A stretch of DNA of 64,000 nt, from NCBI GenBank assembly GCA_932294295.1, contig OW028576.1, positions 21,831,227 through 21,895,226 on the forward strand, written 5' to 3'. The notes beneath the pieces are model-generated. The model worked only from the letters and a program-made list of their open reading frames with translations. It was not told the origin of the DNA and searched no databases. This DNA is from Alitta virens. Its lineage: Eukaryota > Annelida > Polychaeta > Phyllodocida > Nereididae. Numbering within the stretch: the stretch's first letter is position 1; every line of letters begins with the position of its first letter. This document shows, piece by piece, positions 52,096 to 64,000 of the stretch. The position numbers and the translations under genes are program-made.

Positions 52096-55000
52096 TATTA
52101 TTCTTCTGAAGAAGTAAAGGCTTATTACTCAGAAACTAATAAAGACAGGGCTTTGGCACTTCAAGAGTGCACAGATAGCCAGAGCGCGCTTTGAACAGCA
52201 CAAATTTCATGACCAAATTTCATGACACTTCTGCGTAATTCACAAAAGAAAAAACAAATTTAAGAGCACGGTTTCAGGAAACTGGGCAGAGATAATTCCA
52301 TGGGAATTTTTCTCAAGATACCTTAGACAAATACGCAGTGCAGAAAGGAGTTTGAGCCAAATGGTGAGCCTGCTGACTGAACTATGAATTCTTTAAAAAA
52401 AGTAGTTCGAAATTTTCATGAAAATTTTTTTGAAAACCATAGAAGGAATAATGATATTGACTTGCAATTTCACACTTTTATAGTCCTACCCTAAGACAAC
52501 TACCATGCCAAAAATGAGCCCATTTGGTAAAGTGGTCTAGGTGGTACAGGGGTCCAAAGTTGCATTTTTTGACTGCTTATATCTCGGCTCCAAAGTGAGA
52601 TACAGGAATCTCAAAAACATATTTAGAATCCTTGAAATGTTCTCTTTTTAGATATGTCTAGCAATATGTTCTAGGTCTTTCCGTTTGGAAAAGCGTCAGA
52701 CATTGAAAATTTTTTGTCACTTTTTGAAATTCAAAAAATGAAAAAATACCAAAAACACTAGAAGAACTGCTTGGATTCTCACCATTTTTTTTACAGATAT
52801 GTCCTCTAAGGAGTACTATGATAATGTAAAAGGGCAAGGGCTTTGATCAAAAGGCTTAGGCCCTAGAATTTTTTTTCAGTCCAAATTTCAATAATTTTTA
52901 ACTTGAGTTCTTTTCAACCAAATTTCATGCAACTGGTGTCATTATGTAGAGAAAAATCAGGACTTTACAAAGAATACCATGTCTATTCACCAACCTTTAC
53001 CAGTTTCGAACTTGGAGCCAAAATTCTCTTTCCCATGTTATCCAATGGGAAGACCTACCAACCCTGAACCGCTGAGTCAGCAATTTTTACAATGAATGTT
53101 AGGAAGTTTACGTGCATCGCCCCAAAAAAGCAGGAAGAAAGTCTTCAATTGCATTCATATTTTGCACATATATGTACTCTGGGTAGTGCTACATTACTGT
53201 AAAAGGGCAATTACCTTCATCAAACAGCTTAGGTCTTAGAATTTTTTTATCACTCATAAAGCCTGAATTGCTGACCTACCTACCACCCAGTACCCTGGAC
53301 CGCTGAGTCAGCAATTTTTACAATGAATGTTAGTAAATTTATGTTTCTCGCCCCAAAAAAGCAGGAAGAAAGTCTCCAATTTCATTCATATTTTGCACAT
53401 ATATGTCCTCTGGGTAGTACTTCATTACTGTAATAGGGCAATTACCTTCATCAAACAGCTTAGGTCCTAAATTTTTTTTATCACTCTTAAAGCCTGAATT
53501 GCTTACTCAGACCAAAATGTTGTTAATAGATTGAACCAAAAAAAATTCACAGGAGTGTATATACATGTGCTTCACAAATGTGAGTTATTTCAGAATTTTG
53601 GGTTACAGGGTCAAGGTCACAGAGTGTCCTATATATGCAATTTTCAGGCGTTTTGAACCTGGGTCCTATACAAGGTACAGCAACCAAAAAAATATTTTCT
53701 TAAACCTTTTTTCATTATCTTTCTATTCCTGTATAGCTTAAGAGGTTAGGGCAACTATTTTCGAGGTTTTCAGGTACTTTATGAATTGCAGAAATTCATG
53801 GTACTGGACAAAAAAGATAAAAGGAAAGGAAAGTTTATCGTAATTGTCAGGGACAATTGCAAGTCTAGTTATTATAAACTTTCCGAAGGAAAGTTTATCT
53901 TATTATTGTAAGTCTTATTTTTCTTTTTTTTTTTTTTTTTTATTCTTTATTATAAACTTTCCGAAGAAGTAAAGGCTTATTACTCAGAAACTAATAAAGA
54001 GAGGGCTTTGGCACTTCAAGAGTGCACAGACAGGCAGAGCGCGCTTTGAACAGCACAAATTTCATGACCAAATTTCATGACACTTCTGCGTAATTCACAA
54101 AAGAAAAAACAAATTTAAGAGCACGGTTTCAGGAAACTGGGCAGAGATAATTCCATGGGAATTTTTATCAAGATACCTTAGACAAATACGCAGTGCAGAA
54201 AGGAGTTTGAGCCAAATTGTGAGCCTGCTGACTGAACTATGAATTCTTTAAAAAAAGTAGTTCGAAATTTTCATGAAATTTTTTTTGAAAACCATAGAAG
54301 GAATAATGATATTGACTTGCAATTTCACACTTTAATAGTCCTACACTAGGACAACTACCATGCAAAAAATGAGCCCATTTGGTAAAGTGGTCTAGGTGGT
54401 ACAGGGGTCCAAAGTTGCATTTTTTGACTGCTTATATCTCGGCTCCACATTGAGATACAGGAATCTCAAAGACATATTTAGAATCCTTGAAATGTTGTCT
54501 TTTCAGAAATGTATAGTATTATGCTCTAGGTAGTTCCGTTTGGAAAAGCGTCGGACATTGAAAATTTTTTGTCACTTTTTGATTTTCTCAAAATGAAAAA
54601 GTCTAAAAAACACTAGAAGAACTGCTTGGATTCTCACCATTTTTTTTACAGATATGTCCTCTAATGAGTACTATGTAAATGTGTAAGTGCAAGGGCTTTG
54701 CTTAAAAGGCTTAGGCTATAGAATTTTTTTTCAATCCAAATTTCAATAATTTTTAACTCCATTTCTATTCAACCAAATTTCATCCAACTGGTGTCATCAT
54801 GCAGAGAAAAATCAGGACTTTACACAGGATACCTTGTTTATTCACCAACCTTAACCAGTTTTGAACCTTGAGGCAAAATTCTCTTTCCTATGTTATCCAA
54901 TGGGGAGACCTACCTCCTACAACCCTGGACCGCTGAGTCAGCAATTTTTACAATGAATGTTAGGAAGTTTACGTGTTTTGCCCCAAAAATGTAGGAAAGA

Positions 55001-58000
55001 CTTCTTCAATTTTCTTCATACTTTTCACATATATGTCCTGTTGGTAGTACTACCTGACTGTAAAAGGGCAATTCCCTTCATCAAACAGCTTAGGCCCTAG
55101 AATTTTTTATCACTCATAAAGCCTGAATCACTTACTCAGAACCAAAATTTTGTTGATAGATTGAACAAAAACATTCACAGGAGTGCCTATACATGTGCTT
55201 CACAAATGTGAATTATTTCAGAATTCTAGGTCACAGAGTGTCCTATATATGCAATTTTCAGGCGTTTTGAACCTGGGTCCTATACAAGGTACAGTAACCA
55301 AAAAAAATATGTTCTTAAACCTTTTTTCATTATCTTTCTATACCTGTTTAGCTTGAGAGGTTAGGGCAATTATTTATGAGGTTTTCAGGTACTTTATTAT
55401 TTGCAGAAATTCATGGTACTGGACAAAAAAGATAAAAGGAAAGGAAAGTTTATCGGAATTGTCAGGGACAATTGCAAGTCTAGTTATTATTATTCTTCTG
55501 AAGAAGTGAAGGCTTATTACTCAGAAACTAATAAAGGCAGGACTTTTACACTTCAAGGTCACATAGACGGCTAGAGCGCACTTTGAACGGCATAAATTTC
55601 ATGACCAAATTTTGTGACGCTTCTGCGTAAGTCACAAAATAAAAAATTAATTTAAGGGCACAGTTTCAAGAAACTGGGCAGAGTTAATGGCATGAGATTT
55701 TTTTAAAAGATACCTTAGACAAATACGCAGTGCAGAAAGGAGTTTGAGCCAAATTGTGAGCCTGCTAACTGAGCCATGAATTTATGAAAAAAAGTTTTTC
55801 GAAATTTTCATGAAATTTTTTTTGAAAACCATAGAAGGAATAATCATATTGACTTGCAATTTCCTACTTTTATAGTCCTACCCTAGGACAACTACCGCAC
55901 AAAAAATGAGCCCATTTGGTAAAGTGGTCTAGGTGGTACAGGGGTCCAAAGTTGCGATATTTGACTGCATATATCTCGGCTCCAAATTGAGATACAGGAA
56001 TCTCAAAGACATATTTAGAATCCTTGAAATGTTCTCTTTTCAGGAATGTATAGTATAATATGCTCTAGGTAGTTCCGTTTGGAAAAGCGTCAGACATTGA
56101 AAATTTTTTGTCACTTTTTGATTTTCTCAAAATGAAAAAGTCTAAAAAACACTAGAAGAACTGCTTGGATTCTCACCATTTTTTTTACAGATATGTCCTC
56201 TAAAGAGTACTATGTAAATGTGTAAGGGCAAGGGCTTTGCTTAAAAGGCTTAGGCTATAGAATTTTTTTTCAATCCAAATTTCAATAATTTTTAACTCCA
56301 TTTCTATTCAACCAAATTTCATCCAACTGGTGTCATCATGCAGAGAAAAATCAGGACTTTACACAGGATACCTTGTTTATTCACCAACCTTAACCAGTTT
56401 TGAACCTTGAGGCAAAATTCTCTTTCCTATGTTATCCAATGGGGAGACCTACCTCCTACAACCCTGGACCGCTGAGTCAGCAATTTTTACAATGAATGTT
56501 AGGAAGTTTACGTGTTTTGCCCCAAAAATGTAGGAAAGACTTCTTCAATTTTCTTCATACTTTTCACATATATGTCCTGTTGGTAGTACTACCTGACTGT
56601 AAAAGGGCAATTCCCTTCATCAAACAGCTTAGGCCCTAGAATTTTTTATCACTCATAAAGCCTGAATCACTTACTCAGAACCAAAATTTTGTTGATAGAT
56701 TGAACAAAAACATTCACAGGAGTGCCTATACATGTGCTTCACAAATGTGAATTATTTCAGAATTCTAGGTCACAGAGTGTCCTATATATGCAATTTTCAG
56801 GCGTTTTGAACCTGGGTCCTATACAAGGTACAGTAACCAAAAAAAATATGTTCTTAAACCTTTTTTCATTATCTTTCTATACCTGTTTAGCTTGAGAGGT
56901 TAGGGCAATTATTTATGAGGTTTTCAGGTACTTTATTATTTGCAGAAATTCATGGTACTGGACAAAAAAGATAAAAGGAAAGGAAAGTTTATCGGAATTG
57001 TCAGGGACAATTGCAAGTCTAGTTATTATTATTCTTCTGAAGAAGTAAAGGCTTATTACTCAGAAACTAATAAAGAGAGGGCTTTGGCACTTCAAGAGTG
57101 CACAGACAGCCAGAGCGCGCTTTGAACAGCACAAATTTCATGACCAAATTTCATGACACTTCTGCGTAATTCACAAAAGAAAAAACAAATTTAAGAGCAC
57201 GGTTTCAGGAAACTGGGCAGAGATAATTCCATGGGAATTTTTCTGAAGATACCTTAGACAAATACGCAGTGCAGAAAGGAGTTTGAGCCAAATGCTGAGC
57301 CTGCTGACTGAACTATGAATTCTTTAAAAAAAGTAGTTCGAAATTTTCATGAAATTTTTTTTGAAAACCATAGAAGGAATAATCATATTGACTTGCCATT
57401 TCATACTTTTATAGTCCTACCCTAGTACAACTATCATGCAAAAAATGAGCCCATTTGGTAAAGTGGTCTAGGTGGTACAGGGGTCCAAAGTTGCGATATT
57501 TGACTGCTTATATCTCGGCTCCAAATTGAGATACAGGAATCTCAAAGACATATTTAGAATCCTTGAAATGTTCTCTTTTTAGATATGTATAGCAATATGT
57601 TCTAGGTCTTTCCATTTGGAAAAGCGTCAGACATTGAAAATTTTTTGTCACTTTTTGAAATTCAAAAAATGAAAAAATACCAAAAACACTAGAAGAACTG
57701 CTTGGATTCTCACCATTTTTTTAACAGATATGTCCTCTAAGGAGTACTATGTAAATGTAAAAGGGCAAGGGCTTTGATCAAAAGGCTTAGGCCCTAGAAT
57801 TTTTTTTCAGTACAAATTTCAATAATTTTTAACTTGAGTTCTTTTCAACCAAATTTCATGCAACTGGTGTCATTATGTAGAGAAAAATCAGGACTTTACA
57901 AAGAATACCATGTCTATTCACCAACCTTTACCAGTTTCGAACTTGGAGCCAAAACTCTCTTTCCCATGTTATCCAATGGGAAGACCTACCTACCTACCTC

Positions 58001-58494
58001 CCTGAAACCGCTGAGTCAGCAATTTTTACAATCAATGTTAGCAAATTTATGTTTCTCGCCCCAAAAAAGCAGGAAGAAAGTCTTCAATTTCATTCATATT
58101 TTGCACATAGATGTCCTCTGGGGAGTACTACATGACTGTAAAAGGGCAATTATCTTCATCAAAAAGCTTATGCCCTAGAATTTTTTTATCACTCATAAAG
58201 CCTAAATTGCTTACTCAGACCAAAATGTTGATAGATTGAACCAAAGAAATTCACAGGAGTATATATACATGTGCTTCACAAATGTGAATTATTTCAGAAT
58301 TCTAGGTCACAGGGTCAAGGTCACAGAGTGTCCTATATATGCAATTTTCAGGCGTTTTGAACCTGGGTCCTATACAAGGTACAGAAACCAAAAAAATATG
58401 TTCTTAAACCTTATTTCATTATCTTTCTATTCCTATATAGCTTGAGAGGTTAGGGCAATTATTTATGAGGTTTTCAGGTACTTTATTAATTGCT

Positions 58495-59036
58495 CTATTG
58501 GAAATTGAATAAAAAATCTTTAAAAAGCCAAAACCCACAACTCTTCATTGTATCAGTCCCAAAAAATTTACAAGTGTGTATATACATATGACTGAAAAAA
58601 AAAAGAAAAATTTCAGAAATCTTGATCAAAGGGTCAAGGTTACAGTGTTTCCTACATATGTAGTTTTCATGCATTTTGAACTCAGGCCCAATGCAGAGTA
58701 CAGAAAAACCCAATAGATATTTTTTGAAAGTCAGTGCTGGTGTGTGTTCATCTTATGAATAGTTTAAGACAATAAGGCAAAGATTTCTGAATTTATGAAA
58801 ACAATTTGTAGTGAGGACACCTATTTCCTACCCCCATGATACTCAGGAAGTTGGCACCCCTAGTAAGGCCCAATTGCACTCTGAACAGCACAAATTTCAT
58901 GACCTTATTTTATGACACTTCTGTGCATTTCAGGGTATACAAAAAAAACTTTTCTTCACGGTTCCAAGAAACTGGCCAGAGATAATGGCATGAAATTTTT
59001 TTTCAACAGACCTTGGAGACTTCTCCAGTGCAGAAA
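58495..59036 (+). repeat. Extra ~540-bp module in one satellite unit
   Basis: This block starts near ATTGCTCTATTGGAAATTG and ends near GGAGACTTC. It is absent from most units but recurs at 61,178-61,690, explaining the longer unit lengths there. Confidence 0.75.
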
Positions 59037-61177
59037 TTAATGGTACTGGACAAGAAAGATAAAAGGAAAGGAAAGTTTATCGTAATTGTCAGGGACAATT
59101 GCAAGTCTAGTTATTATTATTATTCTTCTGAAGAAGTAAAGGCTTATTACTCAGGAACTAATAAAGGCAGGGCTTTGGCACTTCAAGGTCACATAGACAG
59201 ACAGAGCGCACTTTGAAAGGCATAAATTTCATGACCAAATTTCGTGACGCTTCTGCGTAATTCACAAAATAAAAAATAAATTTAAGGGCACGGTTTCAAG
59301 AAACTAGACAGAGATAATGGCATGAGATTTTTTTTCAAGATACCTTAGACAAATACGCAGTGCAGAAAGGAGTTTGAGCCAAATTGTGAGCCTGCTGACT
59401 GAGCCATGAATTTTTGAAAAAAAGTTATTCTAAATTTTCATGAAATTTTTTTTGAAAACCATAGAAGGAATAATGATATTGACTTGCAATTTCACACTTT
59501 TATAGTCCTACCCTAGCACAACTTTCATGCAAAAAATGAGCCCATTTGGTAAAGTGGTCTAGGTGGTACAGGGGTCCAAAGTTGCATTTTTTGACTGCTT
59601 ATATCTCGGCTCCAAATTGAGATACAGGAATCTCAAAGACATATTTAGAATCCTTGAAATGTTCTCTTTTCAGGAATGTATAGTAATATGCTCCAGGTAG
59701 TTCCGTTTGGAAAAGCGTCAGACATTGAACATTTTTTGTCACTTTTTGATTTTCTCAAAATGAAAAAGTCTAAAAAACAGTAGAAGAACTGCTTGGATTC
59801 TCACCATTTTTTTTACAGATATGTCCTCTAAGGAGTACTATGTAAATTTTAAAGGGCAAGGGCTTTGCTTAAAAACCCTTGGCCCTGGAATTTTTTTCAT
59901 TCCAAATTTCAATAATTTTTAACTCTAGTCCTATTCAACCAAATTTCATGCAACTGGTGTCATTATGTAGAGAAAAATTAGGCCTTTACATAGCATACAA
60001 TGTCTATTCACCAACCTTTACCAGTTTCGAACTTGGAGCCAAAATTCTCTTTCCCATGTTATCCAATGGGGAGACCTACCAACCCTGAAGCGCTGAGTCA
60101 GCAATTTTTACAATGAATGTTAGGAAGTTTATGTGCATCGCCCCAAAAAAGCAGGAAGAAAGTCTTCAATTTCATTTATATTTTGCACATATATGTCCTC
60201 TGGGTAGTACTACATTACTGTAAAAGGGCAATTACTTTCATCAAACAGCTTAGGTCCTAGACTTTTTTTATCACTGAATTGCTGACCTACCTACCTCCCA
60301 GAACCCTGGACCGCTGAGTCAGCAATTTTTACAATGAATGTAAGCAGGTTTACGTGTTTTGCCCCAAAAACAATAGGAAAGACTTTTTCAATTTTCTTCA
60401 TACTTTTCACGCATATGTCCTCTAGGGAGTACTATGTAAATGTAGAAGGGCAAGGGCCTTGATTAAACACCTTAGGCCCTGGAATTAGTTTTCAATCCAA
60501 ATTTCAATAATTTTTAACTCCAGTTCTATTCAACCAAATTTCATCCAACTGGTGTCATTATGCAGAGAAAAATTAGGAGATTGCATAGGATACCTTGTCT
60601 ATTCACCAACCTTAATTAGTTTTGAACCTTGAGGCAAAATTCTCTTTCCCATGTTATCCAATGGGGAGACCTACCTACCTACCTCCCTGGACGGCTGAGT
60701 CAGCAATTTTTACAATGAATGTTAGTAAATTTATGTTTCTCGCCCCAAAAAAGCAGGAAGAAAGTCTTCAATTTCATTCATATTTTGCACATATATGTCC
60801 TCTGGGTAGTACTACATTACTGTAATAGGGCAATTACCTTCATCAAACAGCTTAGGTCCTAAAATTATTTTATCACTCTTAAAGCCTGAATTGCTTACTA
60901 AGACCAAAACTGTTGTTGATAGATTGAACCAAAAAAATTCACAGGAGTGTATGTACATGTGCTTCACAAATGTGAGTTATTTCAGAATTTTGGGTTACAG
61001 GGTCAAGGTCACAGCGTGTCCTATATATGCAATTTTCAGGCGTTTTGAACCTGGGTCCTATACAAGGTACAGCAACCAAAAAATATTTTCTTAAACCTTT
61101 TTTCATTATCTTTCTATTCCTGTATAGTTTGAGAGGTTAGGGCAACTATTTTTGAGGTTTTCAGGTACTTTATTAAT

Positions 61178-61690
61178 TGCTCTATTGGAAATTGAATAAA
61201 ATATCTTTAAAAAGCCAAAACCCACAATTCTTCATTGGATCAGTCCATATGACTGAAAAAAAAAGAAAAAATTCAGAAATTTAGATCAAAGGGTCAAGGT
61301 TTCAGTGTTTCCTACATATGTAGTTTTCATGCATTTTGAACTCAGGCCCAATGCAGAGTACAGAAAACCCCAATAGATATTTTTTGAAAGTCAGTGCTGG
61401 TGTGTGTTCATCTTATGAATAGTTTAAGACAATAAGGCAATGATTTCTGAATTTATGAAAACAATTTGTAGTGAGGACACCTATTTCCCACCCCCATGAT
61501 ACTAAGGAAGTTGGCACCCCTAGTAAGGCCCAATCGCACTCTGAACAACACAAATTTTATGACCTTATTTCATGACACTTCTGCGCATTTCAGGGTATAC
61601 AAAAAAAACTTTTCTTCACGGTTCCAAGAAACTGGCCAGAGATAATGGCATGACATTTCTTTTCAAGAGACCTTGGAGACTTCTCAAGTG
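61178..61690 (+). repeat. Second copy of the extra satellite module
   Basis: Matches 58,495-59,036 with small deletions (one phrase near 61,247 is missing) and a few substitutions. It has the same boundaries relative to the satellite unit. Confidence 0.75.
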
Positions 61691-64000
61691 CAGAAATTAA
61701 TGGTACTGGACAAGAAAGATAAAAGGAAAGGAAAGTTTATCGTAATTGTCAGGGACAATTGCAAGTCTAGTTATTATTATTATTCTTCTGAAGAAGTAAA
61801 GGCTTATTACTCAGAAACTAATAAAGGCAGGGCTTTGGCACTTCAAGGTCACATAGACAGCCAGAGCGCGCTTTGAAAGGCATAAATTTCATGACCAAAT
61901 TTCGTGACGCTTCTGCGTAATTCACAAAATAAAAAATAAATTTAAGGGCACGGTTTCAAGAAACTAGGCAGAGATAATAGCATGAGATTTTTTTTCAAGA
62001 TACCTTAGACAAATACGCAGTGCAGAAAGGAGTTTGAGCCAAATTGTGAGCCTGCTGACTGAGCCATGAATTTTTGAAAAAAAGTTATTCGAAATTTTCA
62101 TGAAATTTTTTTTGAAAACCATAGAAGGAATAATGATATTGACTTGCAATTTCACACTTTTATAGTCCTACCCTAGCACAACTTTCATGCAAAAAATGAG
62201 CCCATTTGGTAAAGTGGTCTAGGTGGTACAGGGGTCCAAAGTTGCATTTTTTGACTGCTTATATCTCGGCTCCAAATTGAGATACAGGAATCTCAAAGAC
62301 ATATTTAGAATCCTTGAAATGTTCTCTTTTCAGGAATGTATAGTATCATGCTCTAGGTAGTTCCGTTTGGAAAAGCGTCGGACATTGAAAATTTTTTGTC
62401 ACTTTTTGATTTTCTCAAAATGGAAAAGTCTAAAAAACACTAGAAGAACTGCTTGGATTCTCACCATTTTTTTTACAGATATGTCCTCTAAGGAGTACTA
62501 TGTAAATTTCAAAGGGTAAGGGCTTTGCTTAAAAACCCTAGGCCCTGGATTTTTTTTCATTCCAAATTTCAATAATTTTTAACTCCATTTCTATTCAACC
62601 AAATTTCATGCAACTGGTGTCATTATGTAGAGAAAAATTAGGCCTTCACATAGGATACAATGTCTATTCACCAACCTTTACCAGTTTCGAACTTGGAGCC
62701 AAAATTCTCTTTCCCATGTTATCCAATGGGGAGACCTACCAACCCTGAACTGCTGAGTCAGCAATTTTTACAATGAATGTTAGGAAGTTAACGTGCATCG
62801 CCCCAAAAAAGCAGGAAGAAAGTCTTCAATTTCATTCATATTTTGCACATATATGTACTCTGTGTAGTACTACATTACTGTAAAAGGGCAATTACTTTCA
62901 TCAAACAGCTTAGGTCCTAGAATTTTTTTATCACTGAATTCCTGACCTACCTACCTCCCAGAACCCTGGACCGCTGAGTCAGCAATTTTTACAATGAATG
63001 TTTGCAGGTTTACGTGTTTTGCCCCAAAAAAGTAGGAAAGACTTTTTCAATTTTCTTCATACTTTTCAAACATATGTCTTCTGGGTAGTACTACATGACT
63101 GAAAAAGGTTAATTACCTTCATCGAACAGCTTAGGCCCTAGAGTTTTTTTATCACTCATAAAGCCTGAATTGCTTACTCAGAACCAAAATGTTGTTGATA
63201 GATTGAACAAAAAAAATTCACAGGAGTGTATATACATGTGCTTCACAAATGTGAATTATTTCAGAATTCTATGTCACAGGGTCAAGGTCACAGAGTGTCC
63301 TATATATGCAATTTTCAGGCGTTTTGAACCTGGGTCCTATACAAGGTACAGCAACCAAAAAAATATTTTCTTAAACCTTTTTTCATTATCTTTCTATTCA
63401 TGTATAGCTTGAGAGGTTTGGGCAAGTATTTTTGAGGTTTTCAGGTACTTTATTAATTGCAGAAATTCATGGTACTGGACAAAAAAGATAAAAGGAAAGG
63501 AAAGTTTATCGTAATTGTCAGGGACAATTGCAAGTCTAGTTATTATTATTCTTCTGAAGAAGTAAAGGCTTATTACTCAGAAACTAATAAAGAGAGGGCT
63601 TTGGCACTTCAAGAGTGCACAGACAGCCAGAGCGCGCTTTGAACAGCACAAATTTCATGACCAAATTTCATGACACTTCTGCGTAATTCACAAAAGAAAA
63701 AACAAATTTAAGAGCACGGTTTCAGGAAACTGGGCAGAGATAATTCCATGGGAATTTTTCTGAAGATACCTTAGACAAATACGCAGTGCAGAAAGGAGAT
63801 TGAGCCAAATGCTGAGCCTGCTGACTGAACTATGAATTCTTTAAAAAAAGTAGTTCGAAATTTTCATGAAATTTTTTTTGAAAACCATAGAAGGAATAAT
63901 CATATTGACTTGCCATTTCATACTTGTATAGTCCTACCCTAGTACAACTATCATGCAAAAAATGAGCCCATTTGGTAAAGTGGTCTAGGTGGTACAGGGG

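Larger units (their letters stand above)
52096..64000 (+). repeat. Satellite array of 1.5-2.7-kb units with Helitron-like ends
   Basis: Units begin ATTCTTCTGAAGAAGTAAAGG at about 52,100, 53,956 (chimeric), 55,492, 57,031, 59,122, 61,782 and 63,548, and the array runs off the window. Each complete unit ends with AATTGTC-AGG-GACAATT (a 7-bp hairpin), then GCAAGTCTAG and T-rich flank. A 3' hairpin shortly before CTAG and a TC-containing 5' start resemble non-autonomous Helitrons or HINEs, which often form tandem arrays. Internally the units contain sub-repeats (e.g. CGCTGAGTCAGCAATTTTTACAATGAATGTTAG-type blocks, present two or three times per unit). No protein gene is supported. Confidence 0.8.

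Noticed and set aside
56940..63642. Conserved 61-67-residue open frames (KKDKRKGKF...) in four satellite units
   Set aside because: They span a unit junction and are similar because the units are young copies; nothing shows selection on the frame.

Overview
The window is eukaryotic, AT-rich, and almost entirely mobile DNA. It has spliced genes with GT-AG introns, TATA boxes and AATAAA signals, a tRNA-derived SINE, a BEL/Pao retrotransposon, a Tc1/mariner transposon, an env-bearing Gypsy-type LTR element, two Polinton/Maverick (adintovirus-like) elements and a long satellite array. This mix suggests an aquatic invertebrate animal; the sequence does not fix the phylum. No confident single-copy host gene was found.

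Layout. 1-5,340: non-coding DNA with degenerate repeats. 5,353-6,567: an intronless pseudogene behind a TATA box, broken by frameshifts and by a SINE with a 14-bp target duplication. 7,561-9,917 and 27,482-27,806 (minus strand): two halves of one BEL/Pao pol gene. They are split by a structurally complete 17.6-kb Polinton at 9,918-27,475 with terminal inverted repeats, AG...CT ends and a 6-bp target duplication (ACCTAG). 27,807-27,960: a minisatellite. 28,349-34,909: the left part of a second, decayed Polinton. 34,970-49,714: a Gypsy-type LTR element with env, itself carrying a Tc1 copy at 45,572-47,224. 49,745-50,470: a broken gene that may belong to the second Polinton. 51,656-64,000: short repeats leading into a satellite of 1.5-2.7-kb units with Helitron-like ends.

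The intact-looking Polinton is the most interesting part. On the plus strand it encodes a spliced, protein-primed-type DNA polymerase B with an apparent OTU-like N-terminal module, followed by two spliced type I membrane proteins whose ectodomain looks like a leucine-rich-repeat N-terminal cap. On the minus strand it has a tight block: integrase, penton-like protein, major capsid protein, packaging ATPase and three small proteins. Two further spliced genes, each behind its own TATAAAAGG box, encode a tandem PC4-like protein and a CARD-like (death-fold) protein. No adenain-type protease was recognised. Both termini carry arrays of a CTCF-like motif phased at about 32 bp, and a third cluster lies in an intron of the second membrane-protein gene. 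The second Polinton keeps the polymerase (with the same first intron position), a mucin-like threonine-rich exon and a third member of the membrane-protein family. This supports a polymerase-plus-surface-protein module as a recurring feature of this lineage.
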